From: Garcia nutans
Lineage: Eukaryota; Streptophyta; Magnoliopsida; Malpighiales; Euphorbiaceae
Length of the DNA stretch: 64,000 nt
Assembly (NCBI GenBank): GCA_947685225.1
Contig: CANTUV010000051.1
Span: 3,224,001 to 3,288,000, forward strand
Reading direction: 5' to 3'
Below are positions 49,440-62,300 of the stretch, one piece after another. The notes under the pieces were generated by a model. It saw nothing but the letters and a program-made list of their open reading frames with translations. It was not told where the DNA came from and did not search any database. The number at the start of each line of letters is the position of its first letter. Position 1 is the first letter of the stretch. The translations under genes and the position numbers were made by a program.

Positions 49440-51639
49440 GTCAAACCATAATGTGGAACTTAAAGGACATCAAGAACCAACAAGGTTTGACTACCAAGTA
49501 AAACTTATTTGCAGGTGGTTGTGGGTGCCTAGTCCGGTTGAACTGCCCGGTGGTTTTACCACCTCGACACTATTACATTCTTGATCTCAATAATCCAACA
49601 TACTAAGGCCTATGAGAATGAAGTCACTACCCAGTCTGGACTGGGAAAAGATGATTGGGGATAGCATACTCTTGATTCTATGAGGAATCCCTAACCCACT
49701 TTTTCTGGGTTCAAAAATTTAGATATGTATGAAAATAATAAGAAGAGAGAAACTATTTACTATTTGCATATGCCTGGTCTAAGAGAATCAGCCTCCTCTA
49801 TGATTTAAATATTAGTAAATTGAAACCATTTAGAATATAAAATATTAATCGGTTTTTACAATATAAATAAACCAGCCATGGCAAATAATGATCATATATT
49901 ATAACATGATGCATATAATGTATGTGTCACAAAAATACTTTACGAGCACCCACTAGAGTGGAAACATGACTTTATAATCTTCCAAAAGAAAAGGAAAATG
50001 AATATCAATTGATTACATAACTTTGAATAAATCCTATATATTTGTCTAAAAAGGGAAATTACATCAGAATCTATATATATAAATTCTAAGAAAAAAAGAT
50101 GTAAAAATGCATGAATGAAAATGACAATAATATGGATGAACAATATGTAAAAGTAAGAATTTAAATAGTAACATAAACAAATAATTAAAAGATCAAGATA
50201 AATAATGAAATAGATAGAAAATATTATAAAATATTGAGCTCGATAATCTTGGGATTATCTAGTTCGATAACATCTTAAATATGCATATATATTAAATATG
50301 AATTTAAATCTATTGTGTTCTTACATTTAGGCATCAAGAGATTACCGAACTCTATAATATTGAGTTTAACAGTTATTCAAACATTTGTATTTCAAGAACC
50401 CTTTTCGCTCTATTAAAATAATATTTTATGTTTTTTAAGCCATCCTAACTCAATTTGTTCTTATTTATTTACCTAAAAACTAGTTTATGTTATAAAATCA
50501 TTTATGGTTGAGTTGCTTTGGAAAGCTTTGAATAACCTTGAGTAAACTAATGAAAATTGTCAAGTTCAATAATCAAGACTATCAAGCTCAACAATATTTC
50601 ATTAATGCAGAAAACAACTCTTTTGAGATTCTTTCAAATGGTCATTAATATCATGTTATTTTAGTTTAGATTCATAAAATAGTTCAAAAGTTGTTTTTTA
50701 TTGAGATTCTTTCAAAGTCTTAAAGTTATTTCAAGTTTGTCACCTTAGTATATAAAAAAGGTCATTTTAATTTGGTTTTATCAAGCTTGTGCATCAAATC
50801 AAAGTTTCTACATCAAGTTATGCTCATTTTGGATGTATTAGACTACTTTTCATTAATCAGAAGGGGTTAGAAATAATGAAATAAGATAAGATGTACCTCT
50901 TGAAGTTTTTTAGAAACTTGCTGCCAAGGGTATTTGATTAACAAGATTCAACTATTTTGGATTTTCTCCTTTGGCTTTGGTTGATTGGATCTTCTAGCCC
51001 TTATGTCTGCCTTGCTATTAGTTGCTTTCTTGCTCAAAAGTGTGTTTTGATTGGTTGGTTTTTAGTCTCCCCATAAAGTTGCAACATACTGCCTTTTATA
51101 GGCAAATGCCAACTGCAGTGGGATCGAATTGTCAACCTCGACAATTAAAAAAATGTTGAGTTCGATAATTTTATCCCCACTAAATTAATATTGTTGTTAC
51201 TCATCGATTCTATTATTTAGCAGCCTTGATAATTCTTGAAAATTGTTGAGTTCAATAGTAAAAAGCTATTGAGTTCAACAATTTAACAAAAATTAAACAA
51301 GGTGCCAAATTCCAGTGGCACTTACTTTAACTTCAACACATGTGTTGTTCTCTATAAAGTTCCATCATGCCCCACTGGGTGGCCAATGAAATTCTACTAA
51401 GACTTCACAATCCTTCATTACATGTCGGTTACTCCTGAATTTGCAATCCATAGATGATTTGCTTCAGTTAATAAAACTTTATTAAAATAAGAATCCGTTC
51501 ACACACGAGCTATCTTGTTATACCTATTTTGGTATGATATAATAATTTGCATGATAGTCCTTGTTGCCACAGTTGAAAATATTTGACCTTTGCTATGTTC
51601 CACTTCTTAGGGTGTTATCCTTTATGTTGATTATCTTAG
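49440..51639. other. Non-coding DNA, possibly gag/5' LTR remains of the Copia relic
   Basis: 49490-49700 is GC-richer, with a short hairpin GGTGGTTTTACCACC. 50.2-51.4 kb repeats phrases such as GAGTTCGATAAT and has a minus-strand TATA-like CTATAAAAGGC near 51095. These would fit the upstream LTR of the minus-strand Copia relic but no boundaries could be set. Confidence 0.3.
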
Positions 51640-52776
51640 TGTAACACCCTACAATTTAGAAACTATTGGGATGGCAACAATCGAGAAAAATAGAACCCAA
51701 AATATTATTAACAATTGCGAGTAATAATATTTAGTGTGCAAATATAGCGACTTGTAGAACATAGATAAATTAGGAAAAATTTTAAGCAACACAAAAGCCC
51801 ATATTAGAAAATCTAAAATTTATAGTTGGTTATTAAATTAAATAAATTACAAATAGATAATACTATACTTGGACTAAACTTTGGTTGGGTTAATAAAAAC
51901 TAAATCCAACACATTTAATAAATAAATTAGTAAATATTAAATTATTAGTTATTATAAGATTTAGAATAAACCAACAAGTTAAACAAAAATAGTTACATAG
52001 TATAACTCAACTAGCTAAATAAATCTAGTATCATTAAATTACATCAATTAAATTAAGCAATGTAGAGTTAATGAAAATTGCAAATCTGCCTTAGTTAACC
52101 TGAAGTGAGCCTTGTAAACATAGGAAAATTGAAGTATTAAAAGGGAAAAAGTTATTGTCCCTAGTAAATACATAAAAGGAAGGGTAAAAAGGAGAAGTTA
52201 CTACCTCAAGCCCCGAAATTGGAAAAAATGATAATAGCATTGTATGGTATCGTATTGTATTGTATAATATTTTTCTATCATTATGAGTATATCACTCCCT
52301 GAGTGATTGAATTGTATTGTATTGTTAAGCCATCTCATATTGTTGAACTATTTTAATTAATGAGAATTGATAATTATTGATTGTTCCTTCTCAAACCCCC
52401 ATGTTTGTAAGTGTATGCTATATTTCTCACTGAGATGAAATGTCACTCTATAAGAACTGCTAATATAGGATCAAGTAGCGCGTGACAGCTTCTACATCTT
52501 TTCTTCAGATTATGCAAGTAAGTAATGTATGTAGTAAAAAAAATGTGTTGCTACTTGGTGGGAAACAAAATATAAATTATATTATGAATAAGTTATTTTG
52601 TGTTTAATAGAAGTATTTTTTTTATTAACAATGACTATTGGAAACTAGGGCAAGAGCTCACTAAAATAATTATAATGCATATAGCGTAAAATAATAGTAG
52701 GTTCTTCGAGATATCTAGTGACCTTAAGTTGATTTAGACTCTGGAACCATCGTATCCCTAAAGTTGAGGTATCACA
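51640..52776 (+). mobile_element. Gypsy-type LTR with decayed primer-binding site
   Basis: About 1.14 kb from TGTAACACCCTAC, a characteristic start of plant chromovirus LTRs, to GAGGTATCACA, followed by ATGATATCTGAGC, close to the methionine primer-binding site. No gag-pol follows, so it is a left LTR of a truncated element. Confidence 0.55.
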
Positions 52777-52799
52777 GAAATGATATCTGAGCCCGATTT

Positions 52800-53890
52800 A
52801 GAAAACGTGAAAAGATATAAGTAATAGTTATAACAGATATATAAGAGTCTAAGGTCATACTATGAAACATATGTTTTCTGCTCGTCCATTTTTTATGTAA
52901 TCATTATCTACACATTTGAAGATATCTCAATTTATATTCTTCTTATTTTAAAAAATAATTACTAATAATAAAATGAGATTAAACCAGGAGAAGAGGCTTC
53001 TAAACTTCATAACCTTAGGAGATTTATGCATATGAAAATGTATAATTTTTTTCTATTCCCTTTCTACTTATTTCATTGAAGTCACCTTTAATCAAGAAAA
53101 AGATGCAAATCAAGTCCAATATTTCATCCCTAATTAAAATTTTATCTAATTCGTGGACTAAATTTCATCAAATTCGCCATTAATAAATTTTGATCTCCAT
53201 CTCTACACAGTGCACGCTTGACACATGTAAAGTAGGTTTGGCCTTAAAAGTCCAAAATTAATTTGAAGTCAATAAAAATTAGATGACAGGTAATTTAGTC
53301 CATCGATTGCTTATTTTTGTTTAAATTTTATATATTCTAAAAGTAACGTGTTATTATTATTATTATTATTATTTAAATTTGGTGTGGGCTTTCAAACCCA
53401 CAAAAATTGAGGTCGTTGAAGTCTTCATTTAGTATTTAATCTAAAAGTCTACAATTTTTTTTAATTAGAAGTCATTCCTTTGTAAAAATAAATATATGTA
53501 AGTTCACGTGATTCTATTTACACCTTTGGATCGGTTTACACTAAATTAATAATAAATTTTAGAGAAAAAATATAAAAGCCTTTTGAAAAATGAAGAAAAA
53601 AATTATTATAGAGTAGTAAATATAAATGATTTTGTGTGTGAGGTTACACCGATTATTCCAAGATTGCAGTCCATACACCATAACTCTTGACATTATTTTA
53701 TAAATTAATTTATTCTAAATTCACATTCACAAAAAAAAAAAAAATCATTGACTAGTAAACGCACAAAGTATTACGTCTGGCGCGCTCTTTAGCCCTCACG
53801 CGGCAATTTCTCAAAAATTTCTGGAAGTCTCATTTCACGGCCGCCCTTCAGGGAAGAATTAGCCCCCCAAGTCTTCATCAGATTAATTCA
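52800..53890. other. AT-rich DNA upstream of a two-domain phytocyanin
   Basis: Includes a (TTA)n microsatellite at about 53351-53373. No gene found. Confidence 0.55.
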
Positions 53891-53896
53891 AAATTA

Positions 53897-53906
53897 GACA
53901 CGTGTC
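53897..53906. promoter_or_regulatory. Palindromic G-box GACACGTGTC upstream of the 54091 gene
   Basis: A perfect 10-bp palindrome with a CACGTG core, 56 bp upstream of the TATA box. The position is typical for an active plant promoter element bound by bZIP (ABRE-type) or bHLH factors. Confidence 0.6.
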
Positions 53907-53952
53907 ATCCATCCGAAGGTCCAAAATTGTTTACATATTCAAACTTATTTTC

Positions 53953-53959
53953 TATAAAT
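53953..53959 (+). promoter_or_regulatory. TATA box TATAAAT of the 54091 gene
   Basis: TTCTATAAATTGG lies 138 bp before the ATG, leaving a leader of about 105 nt. It sits in a GC-richer promoter region together with the G-box. Confidence 0.6.
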
Positions 53960-54090
53960 TGGAAAAACAAGGGGCGTAAGCACATAGTCCATCTCCAATC
54001 CAGAACAAAAACAGAGTCACTCTCAAAACAGAACAAAAACAGAGCAAGCAAAGAAAACAGGGGCGACCTGACCATTAAGATCACATTTCA

Positions 54091-55426
54091 ATGGCAACAA
54101 AATTCAACATGGCATTTCTTGCAGTAATTGTTATAGCTGCTTTGGTTCAAAGCTCTGCTGCGCAGACAACCCATACAGTTGGTGATAACACTGGCTGGAC
54201 AATTGCTCAAGGCGGTGCTACATTTTACTCCAACTGGGCTGCAAGCCAAACCTTCACAGTTGGTGACGTTCTTGGTAAAAATCTCAATATAATTTTATAG
54301 CACATTTAATTATAAGGAATCAGAGCAACAAAAGACTAAATCCTTTTTTTTTTTTGTTAAATCTTTTGCAGTGTTTAATTTTGCTGCCAACCAACATGAT
54401 GTTGCTAAAGTATCAAAAGCAGATTATGATGCTTGCACTACAACCAATCCTATTTCATTAGAGACTACTAGTCCGGCAAGAATCACCATTAATGCTTCGG
54501 GTGTGCACTATTTCATCTGCAACTTTACCGGCCACTGCAGTGCTGGTCAAAAGTTGATGATCAATGTTAATGCTGCAAGTTCTCCAGCTCCTCAACCTAG
54601 TACTCCTACCCCAGTTTCTTCCCCATCACCTTCTCCAGTTTCTACACCACCACCGTCACCACTCTCTGCTCCATCGCCTTCTCCAGTTTCTACTCCACCA
54701 CCATCAGGCTCTGCTCCATCACCTACACCGGCAGCAGCAACGACTTACACAGTTGGAGGCAATCAAGGCTGGGCTGTCCTTGCTAATGCTGAATCCTTCT
54801 ACCAAAATTGGGCTGCTGGCAAGACCTTCAAAGCCGGAGACATCTTAGGTAGAAAAGGACTATAAATATAATAGTCATGTTTGTTAATTCTTTCTCGGAT
54901 TTTTTAAGCAGTGCCTTTGATTTTTGCTTAATAAGAAAATTAACTTAAACAAAAATTAAGGAAATTTAACTTAAACAAAAGTTAAGTAAAAAAAGAAACA
55001 CTTCGTTCTTGCTTTGGGTAATAACAGAGGAATTTGTTGAATGTTTTTGCAGTTTTCAACTATCCGAGACGAGTTCATGATGTAGCTGAGGTGACCAAGG
55101 AAAATTACGATGAATGCAATACCACAAGCCCAATCTCTCTTAATAACACCACACCAACAATCATCACTCTCACCGCCGGTGAGCATTACTATATCTGTAC
55201 CATCTCTGGCCACTGCTCAGCAGGTCAAAAGCTAACCATCAACGTCGACGGTGGCACCGCCACTCCACCAGGCAGCTCGACCAGTCCTTCATCTCCAACC
55301 ACCCCCTCTTCCCCATCTCCATCAGATTCTACCGCCCCTCCACCACCAGACAGCTCCGCTAGATCCCTTAGCATCTGTGGTCTCTCAGCCGCCTTCTTGT
55401 CCATTGTTGTAGCTTTATTGTATTAG
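54091..55426 (+). CDS. Two-domain phytocyanin with both copper sites intact, GPI-anchored
   Basis: Three exons: 54091-54274, 54372-54848, 55053-55426; both introns phase 1, GT-AG. About 344 residues. A second in-frame ATG at 54109 is possible. The signal peptide ends QSSAA. Domain 1: THTVGDNTGW ... GDVL | FNFAANQHDVAKV ... YFICNFTGHCSAGQKL. A Pro/Ser-rich linker of about 45 residues (SPSPSPVSTPPPS twice) has the SP/TP/AP pattern of arabinogalactan glycosylation. Domain 2: YTVGGNQGW ... GDIL | FNYPRRVHDVAEV ... YYICTISGHCSAGQKL. Each domain has His, Cys, His and axial Gln, the stellacyanin set. A second Ser/Pro region and a hydrophobic end (LSAAFLSIVVALLY) form a GPI signal. The protein likely displays two blue-copper domains at the cell surface. 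Most phytocyanins have one domain. This is the best-preserved gene of the window. Confidence 0.92.
54623..54706 (+). repeat. 36-bp duplicated unit in the Pro-rich linker
   Basis: 54623-54658 and 54671-54706 are near-identical (CCTTCTCCAGTTTCTAC core) and encode the same SPSPVSTPPPS phrase. The 48-bp offset is a multiple of three, so the frame is kept. Confidence 0.85.
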
Positions 55427-55536
55427 ATTTATATCAGAGATTTTCATTAATTAGATAGTTTTAGTGTGTGAGAGTGTGAGTGATTCATTTTTATGTTATA
55501 TTTTCATATACAGATTGAGTTCTTATTTTTACACTC

Positions 55537-55542
55537 AATAAA
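55537..55542 (+). terminator. Polyadenylation signal AATAAA of the 54091 gene
   Basis: AATAAA 111 bp after the stop codon, with T-rich sequence around it. Plausible near-upstream element for 3' end formation. Confidence 0.5.
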
Positions 55543-55559
55543 GCTGTTTTTCACATTTC

Positions 55560-56256
55560 AGCTTAATTAGTTTGTTTTTTTTCTTCTATAAATATCACAA
55601 TAATTTAATTGTTATTATTAATAAATTTTTTATTCAATACTCGTTAAATCACATTATGAGTTTGAATACAATTGATGGTATTTCTCAAATTTTAATTTTC
55701 CTTTCATATATTTTACATATATCTTGAAAAAATGTATACATATATTGACCCTAATTCTTACAATTGTATTTTTTATACATTTTTTTATTTCCCAAACTAT
55801 ATTTCTTTTTATGTCTCTATTTTTAAATTAATATATATTATTGCATGTATATGCCTTAAATTCTTCAAAAATTTTATTTATTATTCATGCATTGCTATAT
55901 TTTTATAATATAATTTTGGTTTTCATAAATTATAAAAGTTTTTTTTTTATTATCCATCCGGTATTTAAAGCATTGTCCGACTAATCAGGATTCAAACACT
56001 GTCGGTTCTCGAATGAGGTAACTTTTCATTCACGAGACTTTGAAATCTTGCTTAAGGGGCAATAAGTTCCTTAACATTTGTATCAACCCATGTTAGTAAT
56101 TATAGAAGTTTTTATTGCTTGAGAAGAAAGTTTTTTTTCCTTTTTTTTGGTTTCTCTAATTGTTCTTTTTTTGTGTGAGCAGTCACGAGGTTAAAATTTA
56201 CAATAGCAGTCGCAAGCCAATCAATGGTTCTATTACAACTCCTTTTAACAAAAAAC
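55560..56256. other. AT-rich DNA without a gene
   Basis: No recognisable coding content; lies between the phytocyanin 3' end and a MITE. Confidence 0.55.
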
Positions 56257-56584
56257 CAGTGTTATTAAAACCGGACCGGCCGGTCGGACCGGTTAAACCG
56301 GGAACCGGCTGCCAGTCCGGTTCGGTTTTCATATTTTTTTCAAAATAGATTAAAAACCGGGTTTTTAAATTGAACCGGTCAAAACCGGCCGGTTTTGACC
56401 AAAACATGTTGAAAAATTATTTTTTCAAATAAAATTTTATTTTTTTTCATTTAAAAAATATATTTTCCTAATAAAATATTAAAATAAAAAAAAATTAAAA
56501 ATCCGGTTCAACCGTTTCAACCCGGTCGGACCGTGAACCAGTAGGGAGACCGGTTCAATGACCGGTCCGGTTCTGAAAACACTG
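56257..56584. mobile_element. hAT-type MITE, 328 bp
   Basis: Terminal inverted repeats CAGTGTTATTAAAACCGGAC and, on the other strand at the right end, CAGTGTTTTCAGAACCGGAC. Flanks CAAAAAAC and CAAAAAGC agree at 7 of 8 positions, the 8-bp target duplication of hAT elements. The ends are packed with ACCGG/CCGGT words; the middle is AT-rich and non-coding. Confidence 0.85.
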
Positions 56585-56589
56585 CAAAA

Positions 56590-58270
56590 AGCAAAATCAA
56601 CTTTCTCAAAATGACATTTTAAGATCTTAATCTGAATAATATCATCTACTTTAATGGGGCAATTATCAGCACAATTAATAGCTTTGATCAGTTGCAAACA
56701 ATCTGATTAAAAAAATGCAAAATCTGAAAGCTCATATGAATAGCTCTCTATACAGCTATAAAAAGAGCCAAAGCTTCATTTCAATTTCTCTAATTGTTGA
56801 TATTTAATTCTACATTGATCTTAATAATATATATGTTAATTATATGATATGGCATTCATGATTTGAATTTGTCATAACCTATATCACTCAGTTTTTTTTT
56901 TTTTTTGGGTCTTTGTCTAGCGTGCAATGGTTAGATTACAAATCCAATATTTTAGAAGGATTCGGTGGCAGCCAAATCCAATTAGAAAATGAAATTAATA
57001 TGTGAATTCAATAATATAAGGAGATCCATATAAAATTAAATTGGTCAAAAGCGTACATTTGGGGTTGGTTGAACTAACTATGGGTCTGCGGGCTAACGAA
57101 TAGTATGCCTTGGAAATTTTGTTAAATAAACCTAATTCATAGCTTTATTTATGGACCAAATCAATCACTAAATATGATTTTTAAAAAAATAATTTAAATT
57201 ATTTTTAATATTATAATTTAAATTATAATTTATGATTAGCATGATCAAAGAATGTAGATATGAATTAAGTCCATATAAAAATTTTCTGTATGCCTAGATG
57301 TAATTTGGTAAACCTTTCTTGTTTTTTACTTTTGGATTATCCACCATTCTTATTTTTTTTAGTTATACCACAAATAATTTTAAATTTTCCCAATTTATAA
57401 AAATTTTAAATTTTAAATTATTTTTATTGAAATTTCTAATTTTATTTTTCAGCTAAAAAATACCATGTGAAAATATATGTCCAAAAATAAAAATAAAAAA
57501 AATAAATTGTCCATGCTATTTCTCACATTTAAATTAAATGTAAAAAAATTTTCTTACGCATAATATAAATTTTTTATTTTGATTTTAGGCATATATTTTC
57601 ATGTTGAGACATATAAAATCCACTCAACCAAAATATATATAGCCACGAAACGGAGTAAAATTTTCTGATGTAAGAAATTAAAGTTGAAAATTTTTTCAGA
57701 ATAAAATAAAATTTAAAAATATTAATGATATAAATAAATATTTTAGTGTATTCGGTAAAATTATTCCATTTATATTTACTTTTAAAAAAATAAATATATG
57801 TAAAATTTGGTGGATACTAAGTTTGTCCCTATCTTAATTAGGTCACCAAAATATAGTTTTTAATTTTTCTTCAACTTCTCAACTCTATTTTTTTATTTGG
57901 TCATATAATCTTGCAGACAAAAAAGAATAAATTTATGTAGATAATTAATGTAACACTAGTTATAATTCGAGTCGAACAAGTGATTTGAATTCTCTAATGA
58001 TTTGGTTATATACATAATAAAATGTGACAAACGTCTGAATGGAATTAGTGTTGTGAATTGTAATCGATTTTTTAAGGATAATGTATGATTATTAAAGCTA
58101 AAAATATTAATCCTATCATTTAAAATAAATACACATTAAATTTCAAATCATATTAACTTATTATAATTTTACATTGCAATTAGATTTAAAAATTCCATTA
58201 TTTTCAATACATATTATTATTTTTTTAATGCAAAATAAATTATATTAATAAATCAAAAACAAAAAAAAAA
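56590..58270. other. AT-rich DNA without a gene
   Basis: Between two MITEs. No credible coding sequence or repeat boundary seen. Confidence 0.55.
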
Positions 58271-58277
58271 TCTGTAG

Positions 58278-58780
58278 CAGGAATGACAACGGGTAGGATA
58301 TCTATGAATATTATCGTATCCGAATTCGAACCCGTTTAATTTTAAACTATCCGAATCTATTTAAACTCGATTATAGTTATACTCGTACTCATCTCAAACC
58401 CATTTAATACTACCCATTTTTTATCCAAACTCATTTAATTATCTATTTAAATATAAAATTTTAAAAATATTATTAAATTTAAAATATAAATTTTCAATTT
58501 TTAATTAAATAATTATAAATAAATATTTAATATTAATACAATTTTATTAAAAATAATTTCATACCACCTAATTTTATAATTAAAATAAAATATAATAAAT
58601 ATATAATTAAAATTTTAATAAAATATAATTAATACATAATTAAAATATATACCTAAACCCGTTAGGAGTAGTAAAAATACAACTCATCTATCCAAACCCA
58701 TTTATAAACTACCCATAACCTATATAAACGGATCGAAATGGATCGAGTATCTGAAAATACCTAACTCATTGCCACCCCTA
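58278..58780. mobile_element. hAT-type MITE, about 503 bp, more decayed
   Basis: Left end CAGGAATGACAACGGGTAGG; right end read in reverse TAGGGGTGGCAATGAGTTAGG, an imperfect terminal inverted repeat (8 of the first 12 bases). Flanks ATCTGTAG and ATTTGTAT agree at 6 of 8 positions. Near both ends are phrases such as AACCCGTT and AACCCATTTA. No ORF. Confidence 0.7.
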
Positions 58781-59331
58781 ATTTGTATGATACAAATAAA
58801 ATTATATAATTTTAAAGTACACAAGATGTACATAACTACTGAGTTGTTAGAACTCTTTAAACTTTTTCAATACAAATAGTGAATAATGATAACATGTTGT
58901 GGGCAATTTGGCTTTTAACGGGACACTCATTCCATCTGTCATCTATCACATTTCATATGAGAAGAACATAACCATTTGAGAATGAAGAATAGCCTCCATT
59001 AGATAAGTCCATTAAAGAAAGACAAATCTTCATTTGAAGATGACTAGATAACCTTTAAATAAGGAATGATAAAACTTTATAATAAAAACTCTAATTGTAT
59101 TCAGTTTTATACTAAAATATAAAGAAATATGAAAATAAAAGTAAACACTATATTGATATAAAAAATTATTTTGAAAATAAACCACAAAAAAATAGCACAA
59201 AATTAAAAAGAGAATAATATACAAAATCAAAATTAAAGAAATACAAAAATAAGAATAAATGTTAAATTTCAAATCTATATAGATCTGAAAATTAATATTT
59301 ATTCTTATTTTCGTAGATCTAAAAATTATTT

Positions 59332-59341
59332 GAGAACAAAT
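59332..59341 (+). repeat. Left target-site duplication of the LINE
   Basis: GAGAACAAAT here and again at 62660-62669, just outside the two ends of the LINE. Confidence 0.88.
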
Positions 59342-62300
59342 ACAACAACAACAACAACAACAACTAAGCCTTAATCCCAAACAAGTTGGGGTCGGCTGTA
59401 TGGATTCTCAACAAAATAAGCTCAAAAGACACCAAAAAAGATACTCCAGCCTTAGGCCCCTTCCAAGACACGGATTTTACGTCTCCATTCAAGTCTGTCA
59501 TTAATCAAATCCGCATCAAGATCTAAGGCACGTAAGTCTCTTGCTATCACCTCCTTCCACACAGTTCTAGGTCTGCCACGACCTCTAGCCCCCTCAATCA
59601 ACAAATTCTCACACTTACGAACCGCAGCATTAGGAGGTCTTCTTAAAACATGCCCATACCATTTAAGTCTTCCTTCCCTCACCTTATCTCCGACGTCCGC
59701 TACTTGGACTTTTTGTCGAATATGAACATTCTTAATTTTGTCCAGTCTGGTATGTCCACACATCCATCTTAGCATCCTCATTTCTGCCACACTCATCTTA
59801 TGCAATTGTTGTCCCGTTGGTGCCCAACACTCACTACCATAGAGCATCGCAGGTCTAACAACCGTCCTATAGAATTTACCTTTCACTTTCAGAGGTATTT
59901 TCTTATCACATAGAACCCCAGTCGCACCCTTCCACTTCAACCACCCTACCTGTATTCTGTGAGCCACATCTTCATCTATACGGCCATCATTCTGGAACAC
60001 CGAACCCAAATATTTGAAGTGCTTGGTTTTAGGAACCAAAACTCCATCCAACTTAACCTCATGTTCCTGCTTCTTCCTTAGACTGAACTCACAGTGCATA
60101 TATTCCGTTTTACTTCTACTTAACTTAAAACCCTTGTCCTCGAGGGTTTTTCTCCACACTTCCAACTTACGGTTTACACCAGCACTAGTCTCATCAATTA
60201 AAATAATGTCATCAGCAAACAACATACACCAAGGAACATCGTCTTGTATGCTTCTGGTTAGCTCGTCCATAACCAGGGTAAATAAATATGGACTCATGGC
60301 CGAACCTTGATGCAATCCGGTAGTAATAGGGAAAGCATCAGTGTCTCCACCAGGTGTTTTCACACTAGTGGATGCATTCTCATACATGTCCTTGATGATG
60401 TTGATATATTTGCCGTTGACTCCTTTCCTCTTCAAAACCCACCATAACACTTCTCTTGGTACTCTATCATAGGCTTTCTCCAAGTCAATAAATACCATGT
60501 GAAGATCTTTCTTCTTCTCTTGATACAATTCCATTAGTCTTCTTAGAAGAGAAATAGCCTCCATGGTAGATCTCCCTGGCATAAACCCAAACTGATTCTC
60601 CGAAACTCTTGTAAGCTTCCTCAATCTGTGTTCAATAATCCTTTCCCATAATTTCATAGTATGGCTCATAAGTTTGATACCCCGATAATTTGTACAGCAT
60701 TGAATGTCTCCCTTATTTTTATATATGGGTACCATGATACTCTTCCTCCAGGCATTTGGCATCTTACGTCCTTTCACAATAGCATTAAAGAGTTTAGTTA
60801 ACCAGGCAACTCCTACCTCTCCAAGGTTCTTCCAAACCTCTATAGGAATACCATCCGGGCCACAAGCTTTACCAACTTTCATATACTTCAAGGCTTCTCT
60901 TACTTCACTATGCAAGATCCTCCTAGACCAGCTGATATAATCATTTGTTGCATGAAGACCTTGAAAATCTTGTTCATGTTCAGGGTTGAATAACTGCTCA
61001 AAATAAGCCTTCCACCTCTCCTTAATCTCAACATCTCCTGTCAACACCCGTTGATCATCGTCCTTTATACATTTGACTTGGCTTAAATCTCTGCTTTTCC
61101 TTTCTCTCATCCTTGCAATCTTATAAATGCCCATTTCTCCCTCTTTAGTACCTAACTTTTGATAAATCCCTTCTAAGGCTCTGCCACGAGCTACACTAAC
61201 AGCCTTCTTTGCCTCTTTCTTAGCCCTCTTATATTCCTCAAAGGCCTCGCTATTAACCGCATTCGGTAACTTTTTATACCATTCCCTCTTAGCCTTAATA
61301 GCCTTTTGAACCTCCTCATCCCACCACCATGCATCGTGCGGTCGAGGCCCTGCCCCTTTAGAGATCCCAAGCAATTTACTACCTGCTTTCTTAATGTCAC
61401 CTTCCATTTTTGTCCACAAGTCCTCTGCACTAGCCTCAAGGTTCCAAATTTCTTCCTTTAGTAACTCCTCCTTAAAGGTACCTTGAGCTAGGTCTTTCAA
61501 TTTCCACCATCTTATCCTTGGTTCCAATATTTTCTTATCATTCCTCCAGCTACTTTTATTCTTAACATCTAAAACCACAATACGATGTTGCGCCGTCAAT
61601 GCTTCACCCGGAATGACCTTGCAATCCTTACACTTACTTTTGTCCCGTCTTCGAGTAAGTATGAAGTCTATTTGACTTTGGGTTCGTCCACTCTTAAAGG
61701 TAATCAAGTGTGACCCCCTCTTTTCAAAGCAGGTATTCGCCAGCACTAGATCATAAGCCACCGCAAAATCCAAAATGCTCTTTCCCTCCTCATTCCTGTT
61801 GCCAAAACCATAACCCCCATGGACCCTGTCATAACCATTACTGTCCTTACCAACATGCCCGTTAAGGTCCCCACCAATGAAGATTTGCTGATTATCCGGA
61901 ATACCTTGCATGATATCATCCATATCTTCCCAGAACTGAACCTTGGATGCTCCGTCCAAACCTACTTGGGGAGCATAAGCACTAATAACATTAATAGTGT
62001 CATCTCCCAAAACAAGCCTTAAAGAGATAATCCTGTCTCCTTTTCTCTTCACTTCCACCACCTTGTCTTTAAGCGTAGGCTCAATAATAATGCCCACACC
62101 ATTCCTATTGTTATCCAAGCCACAATACCACAGCTTATATCCTGAGTTACCAATCTCTTTTGCTTTATTTCCCTTCCACCTGGTTTCCTGCAAACAAGCA
62201 ATACTAACCTTCCTTCTTTTCAAAGTATCCACAAGCTCTATAGACTTCCCAGTCAGAGTGCCAATATTCCAACTACCTAATCTTAATCGGCTCCCTTGGA

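Noticed and set aside
54564..54848. 94-codon His/Leu-rich frame over the phytocyanin exon 2
   Set aside because: Out-of-frame reading of the Pro-rich linker; not a separate protein.
59030..59380. 116-codon minus-strand frame starting with a Cys run
   Set aside because: The poly-Cys start is the translated (TTG)n tail of the LINE; the remainder is AT-rich flank.
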